Assembly (NCBI GenBank): GCA_031430575.1
Contig: JANPBT010000026.1
Location: 1 to 64,000, forward strand
From: JANMDS01 sp031430575
Lineage (GTDB): Bacteria; Pseudomonadota; Gammaproteobacteria; Burkholderiales; Casimicrobiaceae
Reading direction: 5' to 3'
Length of the DNA: 64,000 nucleotides
Made by a program: the position numbers and the translations under genes. Below are positions 32,715 through 41,100 of this stretch, piece after piece. Under the pieces are notes generated by a model. It worked only from the letters and a program-made list of their open reading frames with translations. It made no database searches and was not told the origin of the DNA. Numbering within the stretch: the stretch's first letter is position 1; every line of letters begins with the position of its first letter.

Positions 32715-32951
32715 GTGAAAGCATCGTTTGGTCTTCTGCAAAAGCAACTCGGCGGCAATCTGCGCGCCTTGAGGTTGGGCGCGGATTTAAGCCAGATGGA
32801 TCTGGCGGGGATCAGTGATGTTGATTTCACGATGATTAGCAAAATCGAGCGCGGGGTTACGAATCCTTCACTATTTACGCTGCATCGGCTCTGCGTTGCC
32901 CTTGAAGTGGAGCTCTCTCTTTTAATTGCCGGGAAATCCCGCGCGGGTTAA
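32715..32951 (+). CDS. XRE-family helix-turn-helix regulator
   Basis: A 78-residue single-domain DNA-binding protein starting with GTG. The HTH spans about residues 12-68: 'LGGNLRALRLGADLSQMDLA' and 'MISKIERGVTNPSLFTLHRL' are typical of Cro/C1-type folds. It is divergent from the island operon (32640 leftwards) and probably controls it, as small XRE regulators next to accessory gene clusters usually do. No effector domain. Confidence 0.88.
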   Translation: MKASFGLLQKQLGGNLRALRLGADLSQMDLAGISDVDFTMISKIERGVTNPSLFTLHRLCVALEVELSLLIAGKSRAG

Positions 32952-32978
32952 AAAGTTTTGAGTTTGAAGGCGTTGTTA

Positions 32979-33045
32979 AATACCTGCGGAGCAGATATTG
33001 ACTTTCAATGCGCCTCAAAATGGCTGAATCTGCGCCGCAGGTAAA
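32979..33045. repeat. Inverted repeat pair bordering the island
   Basis: Plus variant 32979-32997 (GGAGCAG for GGCGCAG) and minus copy 33027-33045. First copies after the 7.9 kb repeat-free island. Confidence 0.85.
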
Positions 33046-33127
33046 TCCATGATTCTTCAAAAAACGATGCGCGCTTATCGCGCAAAGCGTACACTCGTGG
33101 GCATATTCAACAGAAAAACAATCCAAC

Positions 33128-34381
33128 ATGAAAGTCATCGTACTTGGCAGCGGCGTCATCGGGGTGACCAGCGCGTGGTATCTCGCGCAGCGGGGGCATG
33201 AAGTGACTGTGATCGATCGTCAGGCGGCCTCGGGCTTAGAGACGAGCTTTGCCAATGCGGGCGAGATATCTCCGGGCTATTCATCGCCTTGGGCTGCGCC
33301 GGGCGTGCCGCAAAAAGCATTGGGCTGGATGCTTGATCGCAATGGCCCATTGCGCTTTTACCCAAAGCTGAGCATTGCCCAATGGCGCTGGATGCTCTCG
33401 ATGCTGGCCAATTGCAATACCGCTGCTTACGAAATCAACAAATCGCGCATGCAACGCTTGGCGACGTATGCGCGCGAGTGTTTCATCGCGTTGCGCAAAG
33501 AAACGGGCATCTCATACGATGATCGTCAGCAGGGCACTCTGCAATTTTTCCGCACTGAAAAATCGATGAAAAACGTGCCGCTCGATTGCAAAGTGCTTGC
33601 AGAATTGGGCATTCCGTTTGAAGTGCTCGATGCAGAAGGCTGCTTGAAATATGAGCCGGGCTTGGCCGGGGTGAAAGACAAAATCGCGGGCGCGCTTTTG
33701 CTGCCCAATGATGAGACCGGCGACTGCTTCAAATTTACCCAAACGCTTTCTGATATGGCGGCGAAAGCGGGCGTGCGGTTTAAATACAACACCAAAATTG
33801 ATCGTATCAACGCGATCGGCGATCGGGTGCACAGCGTGACAACGCCGCAGGGCGTTGAGTTGGCGGACGCGTATGTCGTCGCCCTGGGCAGCTACTCGCC
33901 TTTGCTCACGCGCCCGATTGGCATCAATTTACCCGTGTATCCCGTAAAGGGCTACTCGCTCACCGCGCCGATTGCCGATTACGCGCGCGCACCCGAATCA
34001 ACCATCATGGACGATGCCTATAAAGTCGCGGTAACGCGGCTGGGTGATCGCATTCGCGTCGGCGGCACTGCAGAAGTCGGCGGCTACGATGCGGTCATGC
34101 GCGAGGCGCGGTTAAATACGATCCGCCATGTCGTGCAAGATGTTTTCCCCGGCGGGGCCGATATGCGCAAGGCAACCTACTGGACTGGCATGCGCCCGAT
34201 GACGCCAGACGGCACGCCGATCGTGGGCGCGACCCGCTACAAAAATCTTTTCTTGAATACGGGGCACGGCACGCTGGGTTGGACGATGAGCGTGGGCTCC
34301 GGGCGCGTGATCGCGGACTTAATCTCCGGCGTGAATCCTGAAATTTCGATGGAAGGTTTGGGCGTCGCGCGCTACGGCTAG
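33128..34381 (+). CDS. dadA: D-amino acid dehydrogenase small subunit
   Basis: FAD-dependent membrane-associated oxidation of D-amino acids (D-Ala) to 2-oxoacids feeding the respiratory chain. The 417-residue protein opens with the dinucleotide motif 'VIVLGSGVIGVTSAWYLAQR' and then 'DRQAASGLETSFANAGEISP', a DadA hallmark. 'WTGMRPMTPDGTPIVG' and 'LNTGHGTLGWTMSVGSGR' at the C-terminus complete the flavin and substrate sites. Single gene; the nearby D-amino acid genes dacA and dat are about 18 kb away. Confidence 0.95.
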   Translation: MKVIVLGSGVIGVTSAWYLAQRGHEVTVIDRQAASGLETSFANAGEISPGYSSPWAAPGVPQKALGWMLDRNGPLRFYPKLSIAQWRWMLSMLANCNTAAYEINKSRMQRLATYARECFIALRKETGISYDDRQQGTLQFFRTEKSMKNVPLDCKVLAELGIPFEVLDAEGCLKYEPGLAGVKDKIAGALLLPNDETGDCFKFTQTLSDMAAKAGVRFKYNTKIDRINAIGDRVHSVTTPQGVELADAYVVALGSYSPLLTRPIGINLPVYPVKGYSLTAPIADYARAPESTIMDDAYKVAVTRLGDRIRVGGTAEVGGYDAVMREARLNTIRHVVQDVFPGGADMRKATYWTGMRPMTPDGTPIVGATRYKNLFLNTGHGTLGWTMSVGSGRVIADLISGVNPEISMEGLGVARYG

Positions 34382-34385
34382 GGCA

Positions 34386-34406
34386 AATACCTGCGGCGCA
34401 GGTATT
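34386..34406. repeat. Perfectly palindromic repeat copy
   Basis: Five bases after the dadA stop, AATACCTGCG and CGCAGGTATT flank a single G, giving ten-base arms. It looks like two repeat halves fused in opposite directions. Confidence 0.9.
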
Positions 34407-34429
34407 GATCACATAGGCACGTATTTCTG

Positions 34430-35056
34430 CTATTGCTGATCTGCCAGCACGACGTTGTAACGTGCGTTGAGCACTGTTTTGCCGTTTTCGATCCGCGTTG
34501 CTGGGCTCACAGTCAGGGCATCGCGCTCCTTTGAAAATCCGGCGAAACCAGATAGCAATCCACTCTCTTTATTTTCTCCAGCGAAATACACCTGCGTGGT
34601 GAGTGGGGTGAATTTTGATGCTATCGCGCGTAGGTGTATATGCGCGGGGCGACCGCCGTAAATAACCGGCTTGATCGTTAAAAAACGGTACTCGCCTTTG
34701 GCGTCGGTCATCGAAAAGCCGTAGCCCTGAAAGCCGCGCTGCGCGGGAGCTTCGCCATCATCGTTGGGGTGACGATATTTCCCGGTGTCGTCGGTTTGCC
34801 AGATTTCGATGCGGGCATTGGCGATGGGCGCGCCGCGGGTATCGGTCACTGTGCCGGTGAGCGTGAGCGGAGTGCCGCGGGCGAAGGCTTTGCCGTTGAA
34901 CGTTAGTAAATCGAAATCAACGTCCCCCTTCCACGCGACCGGGTAGTACGGGCCTTCGGTGTCCTGCGGCGTGGGCTTGATCGATTGCGCGCTGAGCGCG
35001 CCTGAAAGCGCAACGCCAATCAGAGCGGCCGCTGTGCAGATAGTGATCTTGAACAT
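34430..35056 (-). CDS. Intradiol ring-cleavage dioxygenase-like protein, exported
   Basis: A 208-residue protein with a signal peptide ('AALIGVALSGALSAQS', about 9-24) and a transthyretin-like dioxygenase fold. Candidate ferric ligands are the Tyr in 'DTGKYRHPNDD' (about 93), a Tyr in 'GFQGYGFSMTD' and the two His of 'RPAHIHLRA'. Intradiol enzymes open catechol rings between the hydroxyls; periplasmic members of this kind have uncertain substrates. Start at 35056 has GGGAG seven bases upstream. Single gene. Confidence 0.85.
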   Translation of the reverse strand: MFKITICTAAALIGVALSGALSAQSIKPTPQDTEGPYYPVAWKGDVDFDLLTFNGKAFARGTPLTLTGTVTDTRGAPIANARIEIWQTDDTGKYRHPNDDGEAPAQRGFQGYGFSMTDAKGEYRFLTIKPVIYGGRPAHIHLRAIASKFTPLTTQVYFAGENKESGLLSGFAGFSKERDALTVSPATRIENGKTVLNARYNVVLADQQ

Positions 35057-35172
35057 CGCAATCTCCCATTCATTGCTTTCAATGTAGTGTAAGCGTTGAC
35101 TCCAGCTCGGAGAAAAAATTCCGCAAAGAAGCGCAGAAAACCTACACCGCAAAACGTGACCTAAAAGCCTTA

Positions 35173-35191
35173 AATCTGCGCCGCAGGTATA
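35173..35191 (-). repeat. Single repeat copy in the divergent dioxygenase/AAA gap
   Basis: Exact copy ending 10 bases before the AAA ATPase ATG. Confidence 0.9.
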
Positions 35192-35201
35192 AACGATCTT
35201 A

Positions 35202-36404
35202 ATGGATATTGCAACGATTTATAGCGCGGCGCTGATTGCAGGCGCAGGCGCATTTGCCTTTTGGGCAAAAGACTTGCCTGGGCTTTTACTTGGCTGGGCG
35301 CGGCGCTTTTTTGTCTCGACGATGACGGTTGATTCGCGCGATGAATTTTTATTCGCCGCGCTGGTTGAGCACATGGACGCAGACCCAAGCTTGCGCAGCA
35401 TCAATCAATTTACCGCCAAGAGCGTGCGCCGGGGCACGCAATATCAAAACATTGAAGACGATCTTCGCGCCGGCGATGCCCCCCGCGCCTATTTCTCTCC
35501 GGGCGAGGGCTTTCACTTGCTGCGCATGCAAGGTCGCTGGGTTTGGCTGCGACGCGAGCTGCAAACGGGGCAAACGCTTTTGGAGCGGGTGAGCCTATCG
35601 CACTTCGGGCGCACCTCCCAATTCCTTGAATCGTATCTGCAAAAAGCGATTGCGGCCCGCGTGGCACGAGAAAGTGATTCGCTCTCGGTTTATATCCCCA
35701 ATGCGTTTCACGGCGCAGACTGGATACGCGCCCGATTAGGCGCGCGTCGTGCGCTGGCTTCGGTGGTTTTACGTGCGGGGCAGGGCGAGGCGCTGCTGGC
35801 GGATCTGCAGCGATTTTTAGGCGCACGCGAGCGCTACGCTGAGCTCGGAATTCCGTGGCGGCGCGGCTATTTGCTTTTCGGTCCACCCGGCACGGGTAAG
35901 ACTTCGCTGGTGACAGCACTTGCATCTGAGTTGCGGCTCAATGTCTGTACGTTAAGCCTTGCCTCGCCAGTGGTCAGTGATGAAAAAGTGCATACGTTGC
36001 TGGCGGGTGTGCCTGCGCATTCGCTGTTGTTGATTGAAGATGTTGACGCTTTTTTTCGCAAACGCGATGCTGCCCATGCGCAAGTCAAGCTTTCGTTCTC
36101 AGGCTTTTTAAACGCGCTCGATGGCGTGGCCACGCAAGAAGGCACCGTGCTTTTTATGACGACGAATCATCCTGAAATGCTCGATGAAGCGCTCATTCGC
36201 GCTGGGCGCATTGATGAGCGCGTTGAGCTTGGCGCGTGTGATGCCGATCAACTGCAGCGTTTGTATTTGCGCTTTAATGCCGACTTTTTGAAAGCGCAGG
36301 CTTACGCGCAAACGAACGTTGCAAAGCAGCTCACGCCCGCGCAAGTGCAAGATGCTTTGATGCGCGAATTTGGGATGGAGCGCCAGGCGTCTGCGCCGAC
36401 CTGA
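35202..36404 (+). CDS. BCS1-like AAA+ ATPase
   Basis: A 400-residue protein related to mitochondrial Bcs1. It has an N-terminal hydrophobic segment (about 6-32), a BCS1_N-like region ('FLFAALVEHMDADPSLRSIN', about 49-68), then an AAA domain with Walker A 'LLFGPPGTGKTSLVTA' (about 223-238), Walker B 'LLLIEDVDAFF' (about 276-286), sensor 1 'LFMTTNHPEML' and Arg fingers in 'EALIRAGRIDERVELG'. Mitochondrial Bcs1 translocates the folded Rieske protein across a membrane. Bacterial relatives are poorly studied. Monocistronic; followed by a repeat and a terminator. Confidence 0.9.
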   Translation: MDIATIYSAALIAGAGAFAFWAKDLPGLLLGWARRFFVSTMTVDSRDEFLFAALVEHMDADPSLRSINQFTAKSVRRGTQYQNIEDDLRAGDAPRAYFSPGEGFHLLRMQGRWVWLRRELQTGQTLLERVSLSHFGRTSQFLESYLQKAIAARVARESDSLSVYIPNAFHGADWIRARLGARRALASVVLRAGQGEALLADLQRFLGARERYAELGIPWRRGYLLFGPPGTGKTSLVTALASELRLNVCTLSLASPVVSDEKVHTLLAGVPAHSLLLIEDVDAFFRKRDAAHAQVKLSFSGFLNALDGVATQEGTVLFMTTNHPEMLDEALIRAGRIDERVELGACDADQLQRLYLRFNADFLKAQAYAQTNVAKQLTPAQVQDALMREFGMERQASAPT

Positions 36405-36470
36405 CGGTGAACTCTGCGCGGCCGGGAGCAGTCTAGCGCGAAAATGCTGGCGTGGGCAACGCAACACCGC

Positions 36471-36489
36471 AATACCTGCGGCGCAGATC
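36471..36489 (+). repeat. Single repeat copy after the AAA gene
   Basis: Exact copy in the convergent gap between the BCS1-like gene and the YHS lipoprotein gene. Confidence 0.9.
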
Positions 36490-36530
36490 GGGGCATTTTG
36501 AGCTTGATTTGGGCAATGTTGCAGTAAAAA

Positions 36531-36558
36531 AAAACGGCGCATGCAGCACCGTTTTTTG
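36531..36558. terminator. Bidirectional intrinsic terminator
   Basis: An A-rich run, ACGG-CGC, a short loop, GCA-CCGT and TTTTTT form an imperfect hairpin with A and T tracts on either side. It lies between convergent genes (AAA ATPase and YHS lipoprotein) and can serve both. Confidence 0.75.
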
Positions 36559-36573
36559 ATCGAAAAAAAGGGT

Positions 36574-37251
36574 TCAGCGGCGCGGTGTGACGTCCGTTGG
36601 CGTTTCGGCCAGTGGCGGTGCAATCGCGGTGCGGGCGAAGTCGTCGTTTAGCTTGCGGCCGAACGATGCATAGCGCGTCAGCGCGGTTTGCTGTGGCTTC
36701 GTGGCCAGCGCAACGTTCGGGTAGCGATAGTTCCACTCTTGCGCCATTTGGCGGAAATCGCGATGCCAGGAGTGCTTGAACAGCGTCGCCCGCACGTTTG
36801 CGAGAATCTCCGGCGTGCGCTCAATGCTGCGCCAGACTTCCTCGCCCTTGAGGACATTGAACGACACATCGAGCGACCAGAGTTGCCGCTCAGATTGATC
36901 GGCGAACACATAAAGCCGACCATCGCGCAGCTCGTATTCGCGCGGATCAGCGAAAGTCTTGTAGCCGTAGGGAACGCCGTTGCTGCAAAAGCCACCAAAT
37001 TGCGGCTCAAAAGCCGTTGGGTCGAGCAGAAATGCCCGTTGATGGGTCGGCGTGGCGAAATAATAAGTGCGGCCTTCATGGGTGGCTTGCAGCTCATTGC
37101 TACCGCGCTGCGCGCCGCCAAGCTTAAAGTAAGCGACCGGATCGTGCCCGGCGAGCATCACCTCTTTTCCGTCGCTGTCGCGCATCGAAGCGTGCGTGGC
37201 ACAGCCGCTTGCGAATACAACGAGTAAAAGTGCAATTAAGTTTCGAATCAT
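36574..37251 (-). CDS. YHS-domain lipoprotein
   Basis: A 225-residue predicted lipoprotein with lipobox 'VVFASGC' (Cys17). The YHS-type segment is 'LAGHDPVAYFKLGGAQRGSN' with 'THEGRTYYFATPTHQRAFLL' (about 33-78) and 'FGGFCSNGVPYGYKT'. YHS domains are small treble-clef-like folds that often bind metals and accompany copper ATPases or sulfur transporters. Single gene downstream of the YeeE/YedE-type transporter on the same strand, with an 86-base gap. Function in the periplasm is not established. Confidence 0.85.
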   Translation of the reverse strand: MIRNLIALLLVVFASGCATHASMRDSDGKEVMLAGHDPVAYFKLGGAQRGSNELQATHEGRTYYFATPTHQRAFLLDPTAFEPQFGGFCSNGVPYGYKTFADPREYELRDGRLYVFADQSERQLWSLDVSFNVLKGEEVWRSIERTPEILANVRATLFKHSWHRDFRQMAQEWNYRYPNVALATKPQQTALTRYASFGRKLNDDFARTAIAPPLAETPTDVTPRR

Positions 37252-37337
37252 GATGTTTCCCCTTAGGCCTTGACCTGATTACCGCTTTAATTTACGACCA
37301 AACTATTGAATACGATACCCCCATTTGGGGGAGAGCG

Positions 37338-38432
37338 CTATGACGTTTGATCGATGCGCCACATCTGGTAGCGCAGGGCAAGCCTACATCCTATGACAAT
37401 GGCAATTACCGTGAGTATTGCGCCGACGGATAAAACCGATAAACCGCTACCACCTTGACCGACCGTGCAGCCTAGCGCAGTCACGCCGCCAAAGCCCATC
37501 ATCACCCCGCCGACGAGGTGATTTGCGAGATCTTCGGCGTTGGCAAAGCTCTCCCAACGGAAGGATTTATCGATGATTGCCGTCGCTGCGCCGCCGCACA
37601 TCATGCCCAATACGGCCGCAATTCCAAAGGTGAGCACGGTCGATTTATCGCTCCAAAGCATGAGCAATTCCAGCCCGTATGCGACAGGCGCAGTAAAGGA
37701 AAATGACTCCGGTCGCGAAGAGTTAGTGCCCACATACGCAGCTTGCAGGGTCTCGGGATGCTCCGCTAAATAGCCGAATAAGCCAGTCACCGCCCAGCCA
37801 CCCACGATGGTCAGGCCGATCACTGCGCCGGCCAGAATGAGCTTCGCTTGCTTGCGGAAGTCTGCGCTGTAAATCGCAAAGGCCAAAAGCGCTGCCGCGA
37901 TACCGCTGCTAAGCAAAAGCGCGCCTGATTTACCTGCGCCCACCAGCTGTGGGAGGAGTTGCGATGCAGGGAGCTCAAGGAAGACTTTATCGATGCTATG
38001 CGTACGGAATACGGCGAACAATCCGCGCATCGTCATGTACGATGCGATCCCCATAACGAGCAAAGTTACAACAGCTTTGAGGCTACCCCCGCCCACGCGC
38101 AGCAAGGTTTTGCTGCCGCAACCCGAGGCAATCGTCATCCCAAATCCAAAAATTAGCCCGCCGATTAGGTGCGAGAGCCAAAGCAATTTCGGGGCGGCGT
38201 AAATCGATTTTGTGAGATCGATGCTGGTGAAAAAACTCAAAAGTGCCGTGCCCAAAATGGCAAACGCGACGGATACGATGACAAGCCGTGCCCGCGTCCA
38301 ATCGCCAAAATTAGAAATATCGGCCACGGCACCCATTGTGCAGAAATTAGTGGCTTGCGCGGTCGCGCCGAAAATGAAGGCGAGGGCGAAGCTCGCGAGT
38401 ACGACGCTGGTGTGTAAGGTGCTGACTTCCAT
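37338..38432 (-). CDS. YeeE/YedE family thiosulfate (sulfur compound) transporter
   Basis: A 364-residue inner-membrane protein with about nine helices and the three conserved cysteine sites of the family: 'TNFCTMGAVAD' (about 29-39), 'TIASGCGSKTLLR' (about 100-112) and 'TALGCTVGQGGSGL' (about 320-333). These cysteines relay thiosulfate across the membrane in the studied TsuA protein. The fused two-repeat form is present in one chain. No TusA-like partner gene is adjacent; the YHS lipoprotein follows downstream. Confidence 0.9.
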   Translation of the reverse strand: MEVSTLHTSVVLASFALAFIFGATAQATNFCTMGAVADISNFGDWTRARLVIVSVAFAILGTALLSFFTSIDLTKSIYAAPKLLWLSHLIGGLIFGFGMTIASGCGSKTLLRVGGGSLKAVVTLLVMGIASYMTMRGLFAVFRTHSIDKVFLELPASQLLPQLVGAGKSGALLLSSGIAAALLAFAIYSADFRKQAKLILAGAVIGLTIVGGWAVTGLFGYLAEHPETLQAAYVGTNSSRPESFSFTAPVAYGLELLMLWSDKSTVLTFGIAAVLGMMCGGAATAIIDKSFRWESFANAEDLANHLVGGVMMGFGGVTALGCTVGQGGSGLSVLSVGAILTVIAIVIGCRLALRYQMWRIDQTS

Positions 38433-38468
38433 CTGCGCATTGTAAATGCATGGGCGTGCGCAGAGACG

Positions 38469-39557
38469 CTACACGCGGAACTGCGCGCGCAAAAATTTTT
38501 TGATTGGCGCGGGCAATGGTGCGTCGGCGATATCGGCGAATCGAAGCCAAAGGAAGCTTGATTTTGGGTCAAGCGTAAGCGGCTTATTCAGCGATGCCAT
38601 ATAGGGTGAAATCGTCAGCCGAAAATGGGTGAACGTATGGATAAACGGCGGGCAAGCTTGCATTGAAATCTGCGCCGCAGGTATTTTGAATATCGATTGC
38701 AGCCATACCTGCGGCGCAGATTGAGCCTCTTTTTTAGTATTTTCGGCTGTTGATTCAACGAATTCAGGAAGCGAATAAAGCCCACCCCAAATTCCACGCG
38801 CAGGCCGGCGCTCAACCAGCACGGCGTCGTCGTGGGTCATCGAGAGCACGGTAACTGCGCGCTCAGGCAGCGCTTTGCTCGGGCGTGGCGTTGGCAATTC
38901 CGCGGTGAGTCCGCGTGCGTGCGCGAGGCAATCTTCTTTGAGCGGACACTGCATGCAGGTCGGCTCACGGCGCGTGCAGCATTGGGCGCCGATATCCATC
39001 ATGCCTTGCGTGTAGCGTGCCATGGTCGGCGCATCGGCGCGGGCAGGTAACAAAGCCAGGGCGTGTTGCCACAATTTCGCCTCCACGACCGGCGTGCCTG
39101 GGTAGCCGGCCTCCGCGCGGTGGCGGGCGAGCACGCGCTTAACGTTCCCGTCCAAAATCGGCGCGCGCACGCCAAAGGCAAAGGCCGCAATCGCGTTCGC
39201 CGTCGAGCGCCCGATCCCCGGCAGGCTTGCGATGAGAGCGGGGTCTTGTGGGAACGCGCCGCCAAAATCAGTTGTGATTTTTTGAGCCGCAGCATGCAAA
39301 TTGCGGGCGCGCGCGTAGTAGCCTAAACCGGCCCAGCGCGCGAGCACGTCATCAATCGGTGCTTGCGATAGCGCGGCCAAGGTCGGGAAAGCCGCGAGGA
39401 ATCGCGCGTAGTAAGGGATCACGGCAGCCACTTGCGTTTGCTGCAGCATGATTTCAGAGAGCCAAATGAGGTATGGGTCGCGGGTATTTTGCCAAGGCAA
39501 GGCATTGCGCCCATGCGCTATTTGCCACGCGACCACCCGCGCCGCGAACGATTTCAA
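38469..39557 (-). CDS. mutY: A/G-specific adenine glycosylase
   Basis: Removes adenine mispaired with 8-oxoguanine. From a TTG at 39557 the protein has 362 residues, the usual length; a longer frame to 39650 overlaps cpoB and is not conserved-looking. Seen: 'WLSEIMLQQTQV' (catalytic Glu), the helix-hairpin-helix 'LPGIGRSTANAIAAFAFG' with 'ILDGNVKRVL', the 4Fe-4S loop 'CTRREPTCMQCPLKEDC', and a C-terminal NUDIX-like domain. Two inverted repeats sit in the C-terminal domain: 38704-38722 (QSAPQVW) and 38667-38685 (KIPAAQIS). Last gene of the long envelope run. Confidence 0.95.
   Translation of the reverse strand: MKSFAARVVAWQIAHGRNALPWQNTRDPYLIWLSEIMLQQTQVAAVIPYYARFLAAFPTLAALSQAPIDDVLARWAGLGYYARARNLHAAAQKITTDFGGAFPQDPALIASLPGIGRSTANAIAAFAFGVRAPILDGNVKRVLARHRAEAGYPGTPVVEAKLWQHALALLPARADAPTMARYTQGMMDIGAQCCTRREPTCMQCPLKEDCLAHARGLTAELPTPRPSKALPERAVTVLSMTHDDAVLVERRPARGIWGGLYSLPEFVESTAENTKKEAQSAPQVWLQSIFKIPAAQISMQACPPFIHTFTHFRLTISPYMASLNKPLTLDPKSSFLWLRFADIADAPLPAPIKKFLRAQFRV
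38667..38722. repeat. Inverted repeat pair inside mutY
   Basis: Minus copy 38667-38685 and plus copy 38704-38722, 18 bases apart and both in-frame, in the variable C-terminal domain. Confidence 0.92.
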
Positions 39558-39577
39558 TGCAGCTACTTCAACTGCAA

Positions 39578-40480
39578 TTAACGCGCGATGCGCTGACGGG
39601 CGCGGCTGGCTGCGTCTGAGCCGGGGTGCAGCTTGATGACTTCTTGCCAAACCCGCCGCGCTTCTTTCATGTCATCGAGCTCGGCGTGGGAATTACCAAT
39701 GCTCAGGAGCGCCTCGGGCACGCGATTGCTCTCTGGGTGTTGGCTAATGAGGCCGCGATGGGTTGCAATGGCCGACCGAAAATCACGGGCTGCAAATTGC
39801 GAATTTCCAAGCCAATACTGCGCCGCAGGTATGAGTGGTGAGCGTGGGTAGGCACGCGTGAATGCTGAAAATCCAGAGATCGATTCACGATACTTCGCGC
39901 TTCGAAAATCAGAAAGCGCGGAATCAAATGCACGCTGCTCAGCCAAGCCATCGTTAGCGGCGACGGGTGGCGGTGGCTCGGGTTGTTGAGGGGCGATGAC
40001 CGGCGCGACGGCAACGGGCTGCGGCGCAGCGGCTGCCGTCGTAAGCTTGGTGACTTCGCTGCGTAGCTGATCGATTACTTGTGTGAGCGCTTTGTTTTGC
40101 TCACCCATTTGACCAATTTGGGTTTCGACTTTGCGCAGCCGCGTATCGCTATCTTGGTAAAGATCGCGCTGGCGCTTTTGGGCGTTTTCTAATTCGTTGC
40201 TCAGCACTTCTTGCATGCCGCGCAATTTCGCGACTTCTACTTTCAAGACTTCAAGCTGGTTAAACAAATCAATCATCGAGCGCGATTTCGCCATCGCCTC
40301 GAGCTCGGTGACCCGCTGCTCAACTTGCTGCTGTTGCGTGCGCACCTGCGTGCGCAATTGGTTGATTTGGGCGCGGGCTTCTTCGTCATCGAAAAGCCCT
40401 GCTTGCGACAACGTTGAGAAACCGAGAATTGCAGCAATACCTGCGGCGCAGATTGGACGCAAAAAAGCCTTAATGCGCAT
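39578..40480 (-). CDS. cpoB: Cell division coordinator CpoB (YbgF)
   Basis: Periplasmic protein that links Tol-Pal constriction with peptidoglycan synthesis. 300 residues: signal peptide (1-27), coiled-coil trimerisation region (about 35-130), Pro/Ala linker (about 145-175) and C-terminal TPR repeats ('FDSALSDFRSAKYRESISGF'). Two repeats are inside: 40436-40454 encodes ICAAGI within the signal peptide's hydrophobic core, and 39814-39832 encodes IPAAQYW where homologues have a conserved YWLG. Follows pal by two bases. Confidence 0.95.
   Translation of the reverse strand: MRIKAFLRPICAAGIAAILGFSTLSQAGLFDDEEARAQINQLRTQVRTQQQQVEQRVTELEAMAKSRSMIDLFNQLEVLKVEVAKLRGMQEVLSNELENAQKRQRDLYQDSDTRLRKVETQIGQMGEQNKALTQVIDQLRSEVTKLTTAAAAPQPVAVAPVIAPQQPEPPPPVAANDGLAEQRAFDSALSDFRSAKYRESISGFSAFTRAYPRSPLIPAAQYWLGNSQFAARDFRSAIATHRGLISQHPESNRVPEALLSIGNSHAELDDMKEARRVWQEVIKLHPGSDAASRARQRIAR
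39814..39832 (-). repeat. In-gene repeat copy (cpoB TPR)
   Basis: Exact 14-mer read as IPAAQYW. Confidence 0.9.
40436..40454 (+). repeat. In-gene repeat copy (cpoB signal peptide)
   Basis: Exact copy read as ICAAGI, forming part of the export signal's hydrophobic core. Confidence 0.9.
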
Positions 40481-40482
40481 TA

Positions 40483-41085
40483 CTATTCCCCGGCGTAGAC
40501 GATATCGGCGCGGCGATTTTCGCGCAGTGCTTGCTCTGTCGAGCCTTCGCTACGCGGCTTTTCTTCGCCAAAGCTCACCGTCTCAATTTGGCCATCGTTG
40601 ACGCCGAGCACGGTCAGCGAGCGACGCACACCGTCTGCCCGTTTTTGACCTAACGCGAGGTTGTATTCGCGACTGCCGCGCTCATCGGTGTTGCCTTCGA
40701 TACGCATGCGCATGCCCCGATTTGCGACCAAATAGCGGGCATGGGCTTCGATGAGCGCTTTGTAATCAGGCGCGACGACGAAGCCGTCGTAGTCGAAATA
40801 AATGCTGCGCTGCGACAGCAGGCTTTTGGGGTCGCGCAAGGCGGGATCGCCACGACCACCGGTGTTTGTTGTGGCATTGATCGGGGGCGCGATCGCGCTA
40901 CCACCAAGGCTTGTTGCACCGCTCGGATTAACGTTTACGCCCGTTGTTGGGGGCGCAATCACGCCGCCTTTGCCGCCTGCGCGATCTTCGACTTGCGCAG
41001 GGTTTTGTACGCCATCGGGCGTAGAGCTGCATGCAGAGAGAACAATCGCTGCAGCGACCGTGACGAATGTGAGATGACGATTCAT
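40483..41085 (-). CDS. pal: Peptidoglycan-associated lipoprotein Pal
   Basis: Outer-membrane lipoprotein of the Tol-Pal system. 200 residues: lipobox 'VLSACSS' (Cys19), a long Gly/Pro-rich linker (about 22-85), then an OmpA-like domain with 'IYFDYDGFVVAPDYKALIEA' and the diaminopimelate-binding 'GNTDERGSREYNLALGQKRA' (about 130-149). Lies between tolB and cpoB as in other proteobacteria. Confidence 0.96.
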   Translation of the reverse strand: MNRHLTFVTVAAAIVLSACSSTPDGVQNPAQVEDRAGGKGGVIAPPTTGVNVNPSGATSLGGSAIAPPINATTNTGGRGDPALRDPKSLLSQRSIYFDYDGFVVAPDYKALIEAHARYLVANRGMRMRIEGNTDERGSREYNLALGQKRADGVRRSLTVLGVNDGQIETVSFGEEKPRSEGSTEQALRENRRADIVYAGE

Positions 41086-41100
41086 ATGGATAAAGCTCCC

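Noticed and set aside
35410..35925. 171-codon frame opposite the BCS1-like gene
   Set aside because: Low-complexity Arg/Pro-rich product typical of antisense shadow in GC-rich DNA.
40018..40030. CTGCGGCGCAG core in the cpoB linker
   Set aside because: The TAC and A/T flanks of the repeat are missing; it may be chance in a GC-rich Ala/Pro linker, so it was not counted.
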